This document shows positions 7,406-14,946 of a stretch of 25,030 bases of DNA, one piece after another. The notes under the pieces were generated by a model. The model was not told the DNA's origin. It ran no database searches and saw only the letters and a program-made list of their open reading frames with translations. Within the stretch, counting starts at the first letter, position 1. Every line of letters starts with the position of its first letter. The DNA is from an uncultured Sutterella sp. Its GTDB lineage: Bacteria > Pseudomonadota > Gammaproteobacteria > Burkholderiales > Burkholderiaceae_F. Position numbers and translations under genes: made by a program. Where the stretch lies: contig CAJMEC010000025.1 in NCBI GenBank assembly GCA_905212345.1, positions 1-25,030 on the forward strand, read 5' to 3'.

Positions 7406-7975
7406 TCACATATTTTGTAGAGCCATACGGATACCATCGGAAACAGAAATATCTTCTGGTAGTTTCTTTACAGCCATTGTGGCTTCTCGTTCACTGTAGC
7501 CCAATCCAATTAATGCGTTGATGATATCGGCAGTCGCAGAATTTTGGGCAACAGTAGAGACCGTTGAAAGAGTACCGGTTAACTTGTCTTTAAGTTCTAA
7601 AATCAAGCGCTCTGCCGTTTTTTTGCCGATACCTGGAACGCGGGTAAGAAGCGAGGCTTGTTGCATGGCAACGGCGTTGACCAAGTCAGACACGGATAGC
7701 CCGGAGAGAATTGACAAGGCGGTTCTGGCGCCGATCCCCGAGACTTTCAGCAATTGCCTAAACGTTTCTCGCTCCTCAGCGGTGAGAAACCCGTAAAGTA
7801 ACTGCGCATCTTCGCGTACAACCATGTGCGTCAATAGCGTCACCTCTGAGCCGATAGACGGTAAGTTATAAAACGTGGACATCGGCACATCAATCTCATA
7901 GCCTACTCCGTGCACATCAACAAGAATGTGTGGAGGATTGCTCTCTGCCAATTGTCCTTTAATGCGTCCGATCAT
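7406..7975 (-). CDS. ruvA: Holliday junction DNA-binding subunit RuvA
   Basis: This 189-residue protein binds four-way junctions as a tetramer and loads RuvB. The N-terminal OB-fold domain begins MIGRIKGQL. Two helix-hairpin-helix motifs are visible, VSGIGARTA at residues 78-86 and VPGIGKKTA at 113-121. The C-terminal RuvB-contact domain contains the typical ALIGLGYSEREA stretch. The gene begins 12 bases after the ruvC stop, and its ribosome site lies in the second copy of a 12-base tandem repeat. Confidence 0.97.
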   Translation of the reverse strand: MIGRIKGQLAESNPPHILVDVHGVGYEIDVPMSTFYNLPSIGSEVTLLTHMVVREDAQLLYGFLTAEERETFRQLLKVSGIGARTALSILSGLSVSDLVNAVAMQQASLLTRVPGIGKKTAERLILELKDKLTGTLSTVSTVAQNSATADIINALIGLGYSEREATMAVKKLPEDISVSDGIRMALQNM

Positions 7976-7999
7976 TTATTGTTTCCTTTATTGTTTCCT
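7976..7999 (-). repeat. Tandem 12-base repeat at the ruvC-ruvA junction
   Basis: The minus strand carries AGGAAACAATAA twice in direct succession, immediately before the ruvA ATG. The upstream copy encodes the last ruvC residues Arg-Lys-Gln and the stop. The downstream copy supplies the AGGAAA ribosome site of ruvA. Confidence 0.85.
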
Positions 8000-8575
8000 C
8001 GCCAAGCCCAAATGAACTTCCCAAGCGGCTCGATTTTTAGCTCCAGAATGGCGTCTGGCGTGGCCGGCACTGGTTTTCGGGGCCTGCATGGCTCCCATCA
8101 TGCGAAAAGACTGAGCGGCGCAAACGGCGCAGGCTAAAGCATCGGCGGCATCGGCTTGAATTTTTTCCGGTAGCCCCAGCATGCGGGACATCATGGCTTG
8201 AACTTGGGCTTTATTGGCTCGGCCAGTGCCGACAGTTGCTTGTTTGATTTCTGTCGGCGTGAATTCGTTCACCAAAAGGTCTTCGTTTGCCAGTGCTGTC
8301 AACGCCGCGCCTCGGGCTTGGCCTAAAAGAAGCGTTGTGTAAGGATTCATGTTGACGAACACTTTCTCACACGCCGCAAAACTTGGAGTTGTTTCACGGG
8401 CGATTTTGCCGACTTCTGTGAAAATAAAACGGAGTCGGTCAGCTAATTCTCCTTTGGGGATATTAATAACACCGGCAGTCACGAACTTCAACTCGTTGCC
8501 GTAGACGTCAATAACTCCGAACCCCGTGTGGTTAAGCCCCGGGTCAACGCCCATGATTCGAACAAAATCGCTCAC
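7988..8575 (-). CDS. ruvC: Holliday junction resolvase RuvC
   Basis: This 195-residue endonuclease cuts Holliday junctions symmetrically. All four metal-binding acids of the family are present with the spacing seen in E. coli RuvC: D11 in GVDPGL, E70 in ACEKVF, and D142 and D145 in ADAADALA. The start is GTG (8575-8573), three bases after the ffh stop; an ATG at codon 8 would remove the first beta strand and is unlikely. The C-terminal tail after about residue 160 is basic and longer than the catalytic core needs. Order is ffh-ruvC-ruvA-ruvB. Confidence 0.95.
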   Translation of the reverse strand: MSDFVRIMGVDPGLNHTGFGVIDVYGNELKFVTAGVINIPKGELADRLRFIFTEVGKIARETTPSFAACEKVFVNMNPYTTLLLGQARGAALTALANEDLLVNEFTPTEIKQATVGTGRANKAQVQAMMSRMLGLPEKIQADAADALACAVCAAQSFRMMGAMQAPKTSAGHARRHSGAKNRAAWEVHLGLARKQ

Positions 8576-8578
8576 TAT

Positions 8579-9988
8579 TTAGTGCCTGCCAAAGTTGCCG
8601 AAACCACCCAGGCCGCCTAAGCCGCCACCGAATTTATTTAAACCACCCAAGGCGCGCATCATCTTTGCCAGCCCACCTTTTTGCATGGTTTTCATCATAG
8701 TCTGAGTCTGTTCAAACTGCTTGAGTATTTTGTTGACTTCCTGAACAGGGACACCCGCGCCGGCAGCAATACGGCGTTTGCGGCTTGCCTTGATAATATC
8801 AGGGTGCATGCGTTCGAAAGGCGTCATTGAGTTGATAATGCCCTCGGTTCTGGCAATGGCTTTCTGAGCATCATCATCGTTAATTTTGGAAGCGGCTTCT
8901 GCAAATTGTGTAGGAAGTTTTTCCATTAAACCGGAAAAGCTTCCCATATTTTTCATTTGAGCTAATTGGGCCTTAAAGTCATTGAGGTCGAACTTATTGC
9001 CCGCCTTCATCTTTTGGGCAAGCTTTTGAGTTTGTTCGACGTCAATAGCTTTTTGAACGTCTTTTACCAAGGCAACGATATCGCCCATGCCGAGGATGCG
9101 GCTTGCCATTCCTTCAGCGTTAAAGGGTTCCAGACCATCAATTTTTTCAGAGACACCGACGAATTTAATTGGTTTACCGGTTGTGTAAGCCACCGATAAA
9201 GCGGCACCGCCTCGGCTGTCACCGTCGAGCTTTGTGAGAATAACGCCTGTCAGCGACAATCTTTCGTTAAAGGCCTGCGCGGCCTGAACGGCTGTTTGAC
9301 CCAACATGGCATCAGCCACGAACATTGTCTCGGAGGGTTTGAGTTCATCATGCAACTCAGCCACTTCATTCATCATTGCTTCATCGATGGATAAGCGCCC
9401 GGCCGTATCCACAATGAGAACATCGTAGAAGTAGCGTTTGGCATGTGCCAAAGCATCTTTTGCAATGGTCAGCGGTTTTTGCTTTGCGTCCATTGCAAAG
9501 TTATCAGCGCCGGCTTGCTCTGTAATCACCTTTAATTGGTCTGCAGCGGCGGGGCGATACACGTCGGTTGAAACCGTGAGGACTTTTTTCTTTTTGTCGT
9601 TAACTAAAAAACGAGCAAGCTTACCGGCAGAAGTCGTTTTACCTGCCCCCTGAAGGCCGGCGAGAAGAATAACCGCTGGCGGTTGAGTAGCTAGATTAAT
9701 TTCTTTATCTTTTTCTGAGAGACTGCCGCCGATGATATCGGTCAGTTCACGTTGCACAACACCGACGAGCGCCTGTCCGGGGTTGAGGTTGCCAATGACT
9801 TCCTCGTTCATGGCTTTAGCTTTGATGCGCGCGATCAGTTCGCGAACTACAGGCAAGGCAACGTCAGCTTCCAGCAGTGCAATGCGAACTTCACGCAACA
9901 TATCGCGGGTATTTTCTTCGGTCAGACGAGCCTGACCGCGCATGGTTTTAATGACGCGCGAAAGGCGTTGGCTTAATGTATTGAGCAT
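8579..9988 (-). CDS. ffh: Signal recognition particle protein Ffh
   Basis: This 469-residue GTPase binds 4.5S RNA and targets ribosomes making membrane proteins to FtsY. An N domain is followed by the G domain, with GLQGAGKTT at residues 111-119, DTAGR at 194-198 and TKLD at 252-255. The C-terminal M domain is methionine-rich and contains the RNA-binding stretch around SRKRRIAAG. The tail is a glycine/phenylalanine-rich run ending FGRH. ffh is the first gene of the long minus-strand series that goes on into ruvCAB, ybgC and tolQRA, and it diverges from the ccsA-like gene. The 4.5S RNA gene is not in this window. Confidence 0.97.
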   Translation of the reverse strand: MLNTLSQRLSRVIKTMRGQARLTEENTRDMLREVRIALLEADVALPVVRELIARIKAKAMNEEVIGNLNPGQALVGVVQRELTDIIGGSLSEKDKEINLATQPPAVILLAGLQGAGKTTSAGKLARFLVNDKKKKVLTVSTDVYRPAAADQLKVITEQAGADNFAMDAKQKPLTIAKDALAHAKRYFYDVLIVDTAGRLSIDEAMMNEVAELHDELKPSETMFVADAMLGQTAVQAAQAFNERLSLTGVILTKLDGDSRGGAALSVAYTTGKPIKFVGVSEKIDGLEPFNAEGMASRILGMGDIVALVKDVQKAIDVEQTQKLAQKMKAGNKFDLNDFKAQLAQMKNMGSFSGLMEKLPTQFAEAASKINDDDAQKAIARTEGIINSMTPFERMHPDIIKASRKRRIAAGAGVPVQEVNKILKQFEQTQTMMKTMQKGGLAKMMRALGGLNKFGGGLGGLGGFGNFGRH

Positions 9989-10030
9989 TTCGTTTCAAAA
10001 AATTAGAAAGATAACCACAACATTGACAGC

Positions 10031-10086
10031 CCTATCCCTTACAATGAGACACTGTTAAAAACATATTAGCGACAGTGTCGGATAGG
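10031..10086. promoter_or_regulatory. Nested inverted repeats between ffh and the ccsA-like gene
   Basis: Two perfect inverted repeats share a centre: GACACTGT (10048-10055) with ACAGTGTC (10072-10079), and outside it CCTATCC (10031-10037) with GGATAGG (10080-10086). They cover a likely plus-strand promoter and reach the ribosome site of the ccsA-like gene. Operator or RNA-structure roles are both possible. Confidence 0.5.
10039..10067 (+). promoter_or_regulatory. Putative sigma-70 promoter of the ccsA-like series
   Basis: TTACAA at 10039-10044 and CATATT at 10062-10067 are separated by 17 bases and lie 32 bases before the start codon. The match is moderate and is overlapped by the nested inverted repeats. 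Confidence 0.4.
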
Positions 10087-10098
10087 TGAGCTCGTCAA

Positions 10099-10917
10099 AT
10101 GGATTTAAACCTCATATTGTACGGTGTTGCGTCAATTTTTTATCTGATTGTGGGCGGAAAAATTGTCAGCACATTTAAAAAACGTGGTGATCAGGCGCCA
10201 ACTTGGTCTTTGCCGGTCATTGCGGCGGCCATTGTTGCCCATTTTTGGGTTTTACAATCTTCCATTTTCTGCGCACCGCAGACGGTTTGGGTTACTTTCG
10301 GTAATTCAATATCGGCTATTTGCTTTTTCAGCACGCTGATACTGTTTTTCGGAGCGCTTTATTCGCGTGTACACGCCCTTTATGGGATTGTCCTTTTGAT
10401 CGCCGGTTTGGGGATTTGGAGCCCGTTGTTATTTCCTTCGGATGCTCAGCCGATTGTTGGCTCGACCATGGGCTTTAAACTTCATATAGCTTTCGGTCTG
10501 TTAGCTTATAGTTTCATGCTGATGAGTGTTGTGCAGGCCGTCCTCATGAGTATTTTGAATTCCAGACTCAAAAATCATGAAGCCTTGGAGGAACCGGAAG
10601 GTATTGTCGCTTCCATGCCCAATCTTATGACAATGGAGCGAATTCTTTTTCGAGTCATTTTTGCCTGTTTTGTCGTTCTGACATTAACCATTATTACGGG
10701 CATGATCTCTACTGTGCACTATCTAGACGCCCTTTTGGCGTTTGACCACAAGACTGTGCTGACGATTTTAAGTTGGCTCGTTTTCGGTATTTTGTTACTG
10801 GGCCGAAAGCTTTTGGGTTGGCGCAGCCGTAAGGCTTTAACTATTTTTTGGATAGCTGTAGCCTTGCAGATCATCGCTTTTTTAGCCTACCGTTTCGTAT
10901 TGGATGTCTTAAAGTAG
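10099..10917 (+). CDS. CcsA/YpjD-like cytochrome c assembly family membrane protein
   Basis: This 272-residue protein has about eight membrane helices and resembles the CcsA/CcmC heme-handling superfamily, in the short YpjD-like form found next to ffh in betaproteobacteria. Candidate heme-ligand or channel histidines are H48, H129 (KLHIAFGLLAYS), H207 and H217 (FDHKTVLTILSW). The full tryptophan-rich WWD signature of true CcsA is not visible, only a degenerate version before the final helices, so a direct role in cytochrome c maturation is uncertain. The ribosome site AGGTGAG is well placed for ATG 10099. It is the first gene of a plus-strand series with the zinc-ribbon protein, ampD and yggT. 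Confidence 0.8.
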   Translation: MDLNLILYGVASIFYLIVGGKIVSTFKKRGDQAPTWSLPVIAAAIVAHFWVLQSSIFCAPQTVWVTFGNSISAICFFSTLILFFGALYSRVHALYGIVLLIAGLGIWSPLLFPSDAQPIVGSTMGFKLHIAFGLLAYSFMLMSVVQAVLMSILNSRLKNHEALEEPEGIVASMPNLMTMERILFRVIFACFVVLTLTIITGMISTVHYLDALLAFDHKTVLTILSWLVFGILLLGRKLLGWRSRKALTIFWIAVALQIIAFLAYRFVLDVLK

Positions 10918-10926
10918 GATAAAACC

Positions 10927-11166
10927 ATGCTGGGTAAAGTTCTTTTTTGGGTTCTTTTGGGGTTACTCCTTTTTATTTTTTGGCAAAAGAAACGGGTGGC
11001 TCGAGTTAAACGTGAGGAATCAGAAAGAAAAGCGCCTGAATCAAAAAAGATGGTTCAGTGTCCGGTATGCGGTGTGCATTTTGTTGAAGTGGACGGTATG
11101 TGGGTAAATGGAACAATGTACTGCAGTCCCGAGTGCGCAGAGAAAGCAAAGGGTTCAAAAGAATGA
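10927..11166 (+). CDS. Small membrane-anchored zinc-ribbon protein (PP0621-like)
   Basis: This is a 79-residue protein with one N-terminal membrane helix (about residues 4-19), a lysine/arginine- and glutamate-rich linker and a small metal-binding knuckle. The likely zinc ligands are C45 and C48 (CPVC) with C66 and C70 (CSPEC). This layout matches the PP0621-like family of unknown function found between ffh and ampD in betaproteobacteria. It begins nine bases after the ccsA-like stop and its TGA overlaps the ampD ATG (ATGA), so translation of the two is probably coupled. The molecular role is unknown. Confidence 0.75.
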   Translation: MLGKVLFWVLLGLLLFIFWQKKRVARVKREESERKAPESKKMVQCPVCGVHFVEVDGMWVNGTMYCSPECAEKAKGSKE

Positions 11167-11759
11167 TCAGCTTTGATTCAGAAGGGTGGATTAGGGGCAG
11201 TGATACGGTTTGTGAACAAAGCCCCTTTTTTGATGATAGACAGGCCGATTGCACTGTTAATCTGGTTGTCATGCATAACATTTCCCTTCCAGCCGGTGTT
11301 TTCGGTTTAGGTTATGTCAGAGCTCTTTTTTTAGGCCATTTGCTTCAAACCGAAATCCAAGGATTCGAATCGCTCAGGGGCTTAAAAGTTTCCTCCCATT
11401 TTTTTATTGACAGAAGGGGACTGATTAGCCAGTTTGTCAGTACCAAAAAACGAGCATGGCATGCCGGTCGGTCTACTTTTCAGGCAAAGAGCTGTTGCAA
11501 TGATTTTTCCATAGGAATTGAGATGGAAGGATCAGACTTTGTTCCTTTTGAATCTGTTCAATATGAAGCCCTGCAGAAGCTACTAAAAGCTTTGTTTAAG
11601 ACGGAACCCAATTTGGCGTACATTACGGGACACAGTGATATCGCACCGGATCGTAAAACGGACCCTGGTCCCTATTTCGACTGGAAGCGCGTCTTTTCTG
11701 AACCGGAAATCGCAAAACAGTTAAAATATTCGACTGTTCAACCCATTAAATCACACTAA
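11163..11759 (+). CDS. ampD: 1,6-anhydro-N-acetylmuramyl-L-alanine amidase AmpD
   Basis: This 198-residue cytoplasmic zinc amidase of the Amidase_2 family cleaves the peptide from anhydro-muropeptides during peptidoglycan recycling. Zinc ligands by homology are H38 (VMHN), H157 (GHSDIAP) and D167 (TDPGPYFDW); the catalytic glutamate is E120 in GIEMEG. WHAG at 99-102 and SSHFFIDRRG are also typical. The frame is open from 11100, but ATG 11163 gives the short AmpD opening without a signal peptide and overlaps the previous stop. It ends TAATG, sharing a base with the yggT start. No ampE or ampR follows. Mpl, elsewhere in the window, acts later in the same recycling route. Confidence 0.93.
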   Translation: MISFDSEGWIRGSDTVCEQSPFFDDRQADCTVNLVVMHNISLPAGVFGLGYVRALFLGHLLQTEIQGFESLRGLKVSSHFFIDRRGLISQFVSTKKRAWHAGRSTFQAKSCCNDFSIGIEMEGSDFVPFESVQYEALQKLLKALFKTEPNLAYITGHSDIAPDRKTDPGPYFDWKRVFSEPEIAKQLKYSTVQPIKSH

Positions 11760-12319
11760 TGATGGCTAGTTTTATCGCATTTCTTTTCAACATGGTGACC
11801 ACTTTTGTTGGTTGCCTTTTGATTCTTCGTGCGTTTATTTTTTATCAGCGCTTATCAATCTTTGATCCTATCGCCCGTTTAGCCTGGTTTGGTACCAATT
11901 GGTTGGTTGTTCCTGTTTCGCGTTTGGTGAAACCGGGCAGGCGTTGGGAATGGGCATCTGTTTTGTCAGCCTTCATTATGGCGGCAGTAGTTGCGATTGT
12001 GACTCGTCAGGTCACCGGTTTGCCGGTTAGTTGGTTGGGTGTTCCCGTCTGCGCGGTGTTTTTATTGTTGCGTTGGGTGTTGGAACTTGTGCTTTGGGGA
12101 ACCATTATTTTCGTTATTCTGTCCTGGCTTCAACCGACCTCGCCCGCTTATGGGATGGTTTGGCGCCTAATGAACCCGATCTTAGGTCCGATTTCCTCGC
12201 GCTTGCCGCGCATTGCCGGGCTGGACTTATCACCCCTTATCGTTTTCCTGATTATCAACGCTTTGCTCTATTGGGTAACACCACTCTCACAGGGTTATTT
12301 CGTAAGCGCTTGGTTTTAG
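11759..12319 (+). CDS. yggT: YggT-family integral membrane protein
   Basis: This is a 186-residue membrane protein with about four helices arranged as two YGGT units. Each unit pairs hydrophobic helices with a loop containing a P(I/V)..(R/K)L(V/I)-type stretch: VVPVSRLVKPG in the first and MNPILGPISSRLPRIAGLDLSP in the second, the latter being the family signature. The family is linked to envelope or osmotic functions, but its biochemistry is unknown. The ATG shares one base with the ampD stop. It ends the plus-strand series, and its stop overlaps the stop of the convergent kinase gene by four bases, with no visible terminator between them. Confidence 0.85.
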   Translation: MMASFIAFLFNMVTTFVGCLLILRAFIFYQRLSIFDPIARLAWFGTNWLVVPVSRLVKPGRRWEWASVLSAFIMAAVVAIVTRQVTGLPVSWLGVPVCAVFLLLRWVLELVLWGTIIFVILSWLQPTSPAYGMVWRLMNPILGPISSRLPRIAGLDLSPLIVFLIINALLYWVTPLSQGYFVSAWF

Positions 12320-13260
12320 TCTTGCAGATTAACTGTCTTACCGAATGCGCGCTCGAAACGGCGCGCAATTTCATCTGTAGTAATAGAGTAGCCTTGAGCC
12401 TCGGGTGATTGAGCCTTAATGGCCCCCATTAGCGTTGCCAGGCGCAAGGCATCTGCCCAGTCCCATTGCAGTGAAAGTCCCCTAAGAAGACCGCCTCTAA
12501 AAGCATCTCCGCAGCCAACTGGGTAGGTGGGACCGGTTAGTGTCAAAGCCGGGAAGTAATCAGAGTCTCCATTAGCGAATAACTGAGCTCCTTTGTCACC
12601 TTGGGTGATGATGACGGCGGCAAGTTTTTTCGCAACTGATTTTATGTCTAAACCGGTCTTTTGTTTGAGCACATCCCATTCGTAAGAAGAAAGTGTCAGA
12701 ACGTCGACATGGTTTAAAAACCATTCAATATCTTCACCGCTTAGATAGGCGCTGGCTTGCCCCATATCCCAAATAACCGGAATGCGATGCTCTTTGAGAT
12801 AGTTGACGTGAGTCTTCATAACACGTGTGGCAGTAGGTGTGACAATGGCCCAATCGAGTTTTTCATTTTCCGTTGGTAATGCCAAATCTGCCCAGGCCAT
12901 GGCGCCCTCGTGAAAGGCCGTCATCTGATTGCCTAATCGGTCAGTGGTGATGAAAGCCTGCGGGGTAAAGGCGTTTTTTATAACTTTGATACCATCGGTG
13001 CGGATTGCCAGTGATTGCAGATGATTGAGGTAATCCTGAGAATCTTTGCCAACGGTTGTAACGATGAGCGGCTCGCCACCGGTCATTTTGAGACTGTAGG
13101 CAATGTTAGCCGCGCATCCCCCGAAGTGTTTATCCATATTGGGGGTTTGAAAGGTCAAATTAATTGTATTGAGGCTACCTGCAAGCAGATGATCGGCAAA
13201 TACACCGTCAAACCTCAAAATCGTATCGTAAGCGACGGAACCGGAAATAAAAGTGCTCAT
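12316..13260 (-). CDS. PfkB-family carbohydrate/nucleoside kinase
   Basis: This is a 314-residue ribokinase-fold kinase. GGCAANIAYS (residues 47-56) matches the first PfkB signature. VGCGDAFRGG (248-257) matches the second, with D252 as the expected catalytic base and the anion hole before it. The opening GSVAYDTILRFDGVF and the EWDVL stretch resemble a bacterial subgroup that includes mycobacterial adenosine kinase, so adenosine is one candidate substrate. Sugar kinases of the same fold cannot be excluded. The start ATG 13260 lies directly after a GC-rich hairpin and T run, and the only ribosome-site-like bases are inside that hairpin. It follows the DUF3426 gene on the same strand. Confidence 0.88.
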   Translation of the reverse strand: MSTFISGSVAYDTILRFDGVFADHLLAGSLNTINLTFQTPNMDKHFGGCAANIAYSLKMTGGEPLIVTTVGKDSQDYLNHLQSLAIRTDGIKVIKNAFTPQAFITTDRLGNQMTAFHEGAMAWADLALPTENEKLDWAIVTPTATRVMKTHVNYLKEHRIPVIWDMGQASAYLSGEDIEWFLNHVDVLTLSSYEWDVLKQKTGLDIKSVAKKLAAVIITQGDKGAQLFANGDSDYFPALTLTGPTYPVGCGDAFRGGLLRGLSLQWDWADALRLATLMGAIKAQSPEAQGYSITTDEIARRFERAFGKTVNLQD

Positions 13261-13287
13261 AAAAAATTTTCCCGCCTGAGGCGGGAA
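13261..13287 (-). terminator. Terminator-like hairpin directly upstream of the kinase start
   Basis: On the minus strand TTCCCGCC (13287-13280) and GGCGGGAA (13276-13269) pair perfectly around a TCA loop and are followed by AATTTTTT, which abuts the kinase ATG. It has the form of an intrinsic terminator for the DUF3426 gene. It also buries the GGCGGG that would serve as the kinase ribosome site. Confidence 0.75.
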
Positions 13288-13295
13288 GCAGAAAA

Positions 13296-14270
13296 CTAAA
13301 TAATTGAATCGATTTCAACTGAAAGGGTAGCCGGATCGCCATCGGTCATATCAAAGGCAACAGTGACCGTTTCGGTTGCTTGAGCCGCAATGGATTGCTT
13401 CACATCGCTAAGATATTCCTGAGGAACAATTCGACGACGGGTAATGATGTCTTCTTTTTCACCTTTTAAAACAACAGTGAGAATCGGATAGGTTTGAGCG
13501 ATGTCGGTATTGTTTTTCAATTCAACGGAAATTGCGTAACGGTTCCCTTCAATTTGCTGCAATTTGTGTGAGAGAACAGCTACCGGTTGTTTAACAGTTG
13601 AAGCTGCAGAATTTGTTGATGTTGCTTCAGTCGCCTCTGATTTAATCGGAGCATCTAAAGGTGTGACCGTTCGGCGAGGTTCACAGGCGATCTTATCGCA
13701 AAGCAGACCGAAAAGCGGTTGAGCCTGAGGAATTTTTTCCAAAACAGCATTTTGATTTGAAGCTAGAACCTTTAGAGCGATGGCAATAATGGCAACCAAG
13801 GCGATGGCAGTCCAAAGCCATGTCTTCGAGGAACGAGGCTTCACCGACTCTTCTTGGATTTCCAAGTCGTCATCTTCCTCATCACTTTCGTCGACGTTCA
13901 AGTTTTGATTAGGAGCCGGATGCGATATTACCTTAATGCTCGGGCCATTGATAATATCGAGTCTTTCAGGGCCATTTCTGGGTTCGGTTCTCACGCCGAC
14001 CAATCCCTGATTGTCATCGACCGAATCAAAGCCTTTGAGTTGGTCGGCCAAGGATTTCATGTTGGCAATGCCTTGGCGCTCAACTTCAGCTTCGCGTTCA
14101 ATACGGTTTAAACTTCCTTCCAAATCAATGGACTTATAGAGATGTTCGCGAGCATTAAATACGTTTTGGCAAAAGCCACAGCGAACCTGACCATTTTTGG
14201 CTTGCAGAATATTCTCAGTGATTTTAAAAGCCTGTTGACAGGCAGGGCAGCGAGTAATGTAAACCGTCAT
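13296..14270 (-). CDS. Zinc-ribbon and DUF3426 domain membrane protein
   Basis: This is a 324-residue protein in three parts. An N-terminal MJ0042-type zinc ribbon has cysteines at 8, 11, 31 and 34 (RCPAC and RCGFC). A charged, probably disordered linker with an acidic run (ESDEEDDD, about 128-135) follows. One membrane helix at about 151-170 (WLWTAIALVAIIAIALKVLA) precedes a C-terminal DUF3426 domain, probably periplasmic. In betaproteobacteria this protein usually follows prmA. Here a plus-strand GNAT gene lies between them, so it must have its own promoter in 14271-14410 or depend on readthrough. The function is unknown; the domain layout is clear. Confidence 0.85.
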   Translation of the reverse strand: MTVYITRCPACQQAFKITENILQAKNGQVRCGFCQNVFNAREHLYKSIDLEGSLNRIEREAEVERQGIANMKSLADQLKGFDSVDDNQGLVGVRTEPRNGPERLDIINGPSIKVISHPAPNQNLNVDESDEEDDDLEIQEESVKPRSSKTWLWTAIALVAIIAIALKVLASNQNAVLEKIPQAQPLFGLLCDKIACEPRRTVTPLDAPIKSEATEATSTNSAASTVKQPVAVLSHKLQQIEGNRYAISVELKNNTDIAQTYPILTVVLKGEKEDIITRRRIVPQEYLSDVKQSIAAQATETVTVAFDMTDGDPATLSVEIDSII

Positions 14271-14410
14271 AATTTATTAAATTAGAAATATCTCTTCGAA
14301 GACACGTCAACGAGTCGATTCAGCCTTCAATCAATGAGTGATCATCATACTGAAATCGAGTAGGATGTGTTAACGATACGAAAAGAAATTCTAGATAGGA
14401 AAAATCTCAA

Positions 14411-14917
14411 ATGTCAGCGATTGATCTCCTAATTGAAGGAAAAAGATTGAAGATAGCTTTGGTAGCAGAGAAGAAAAAACGCTTTCTTGATCTATTATTG
14501 CTCGGTGATGAGCAAGAAAGTATGATCGATCGTTATTTAGAACATGGTGATTTGTGGGTCTTGTCTGATGAGAATGTGGCGATTGCAGTTGCTGTCGTGA
14601 CAGTAGAACAAAACGGAATCTGTGAATTGAAAAATTTGGCGGTAGATACAAGTTATCAGCAGCACGGAATAGGTAGCTTTTTGCTTCAGTATTTGTTTAA
14701 TCAGTATCGCAAGAGTTGTCATACCATTTATGTCGGGACGGGGCAGACTCAGAGGACACTGAATTTCTACAAGAAAAATGGTTTTATTTATTCACACAGA
14801 ATAAAGAACTTTTTCCTGGACAATTATGACCATCCTATTGTTGACGAAGGTCTTTTGTTGCGCGATATGGTCTACTTAAAAAGAAAATTGAAAACGGCCA
14901 TTTCCGTAAGGAAATGA
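14411..14917 (+). CDS. GNAT-family N-acetyltransferase
   Basis: This is a 168-residue acetyltransferase of the GNAT fold. The acetyl-CoA loop is visible at residues 83-88 (QQHGIG, a Q-x-x-G-x-G form), preceded by the strand ELKNLAVD; FYKKNGF at about 119-125 is the usual C-terminal element. The acceptor cannot be told from sequence. The opening DEQESMIDRYLEHGDLWVL resembles stand-alone acetyltransferases common in Firmicutes. It lies opposite in strand to its neighbours, splits prmA from the DUF3426 gene, and looks more AT-rich than both, all of which suggests acquisition. AGGAAAA lies before ATG 14411. Its last eight codons and stop fall inside the prmA terminator hairpin. Confidence 0.85.
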   Translation: MSAIDLLIEGKRLKIALVAEKKKRFLDLLLLGDEQESMIDRYLEHGDLWVLSDENVAIAVAVVTVEQNGICELKNLAVDTSYQQHGIGSFLLQYLFNQYRKSCHTIYVGTGQTQRTLNFYKKNGFIYSHRIKNFFLDNYDHPIVDEGLLLRDMVYLKRKLKTAISVRK

Positions 14918-14921
14918 CCGT
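14894..14921 (-). terminator. Terminator of accB-accC-prmA, inside the GNAT 3' end
   Basis: On the minus strand ACGGTCATTTCC and GGAAATGGCCGT pair with one mismatch around a four-base loop, followed by TTTTCAATTTTC. It begins 25 bases past the prmA stop. On the plus strand it is not followed by T residues, so it probably does not stop the GNAT transcript. Confidence 0.75.
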
Positions 14922-14946
14922 CTAATACGTTTAGTTGCAGGAACAA

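Noticed and set aside
10023..10046. TTGACA at 10023 with TACAAT as a promoter
   Set aside because: The spacing is only 11 bases, too short for a sigma-70 promoter.
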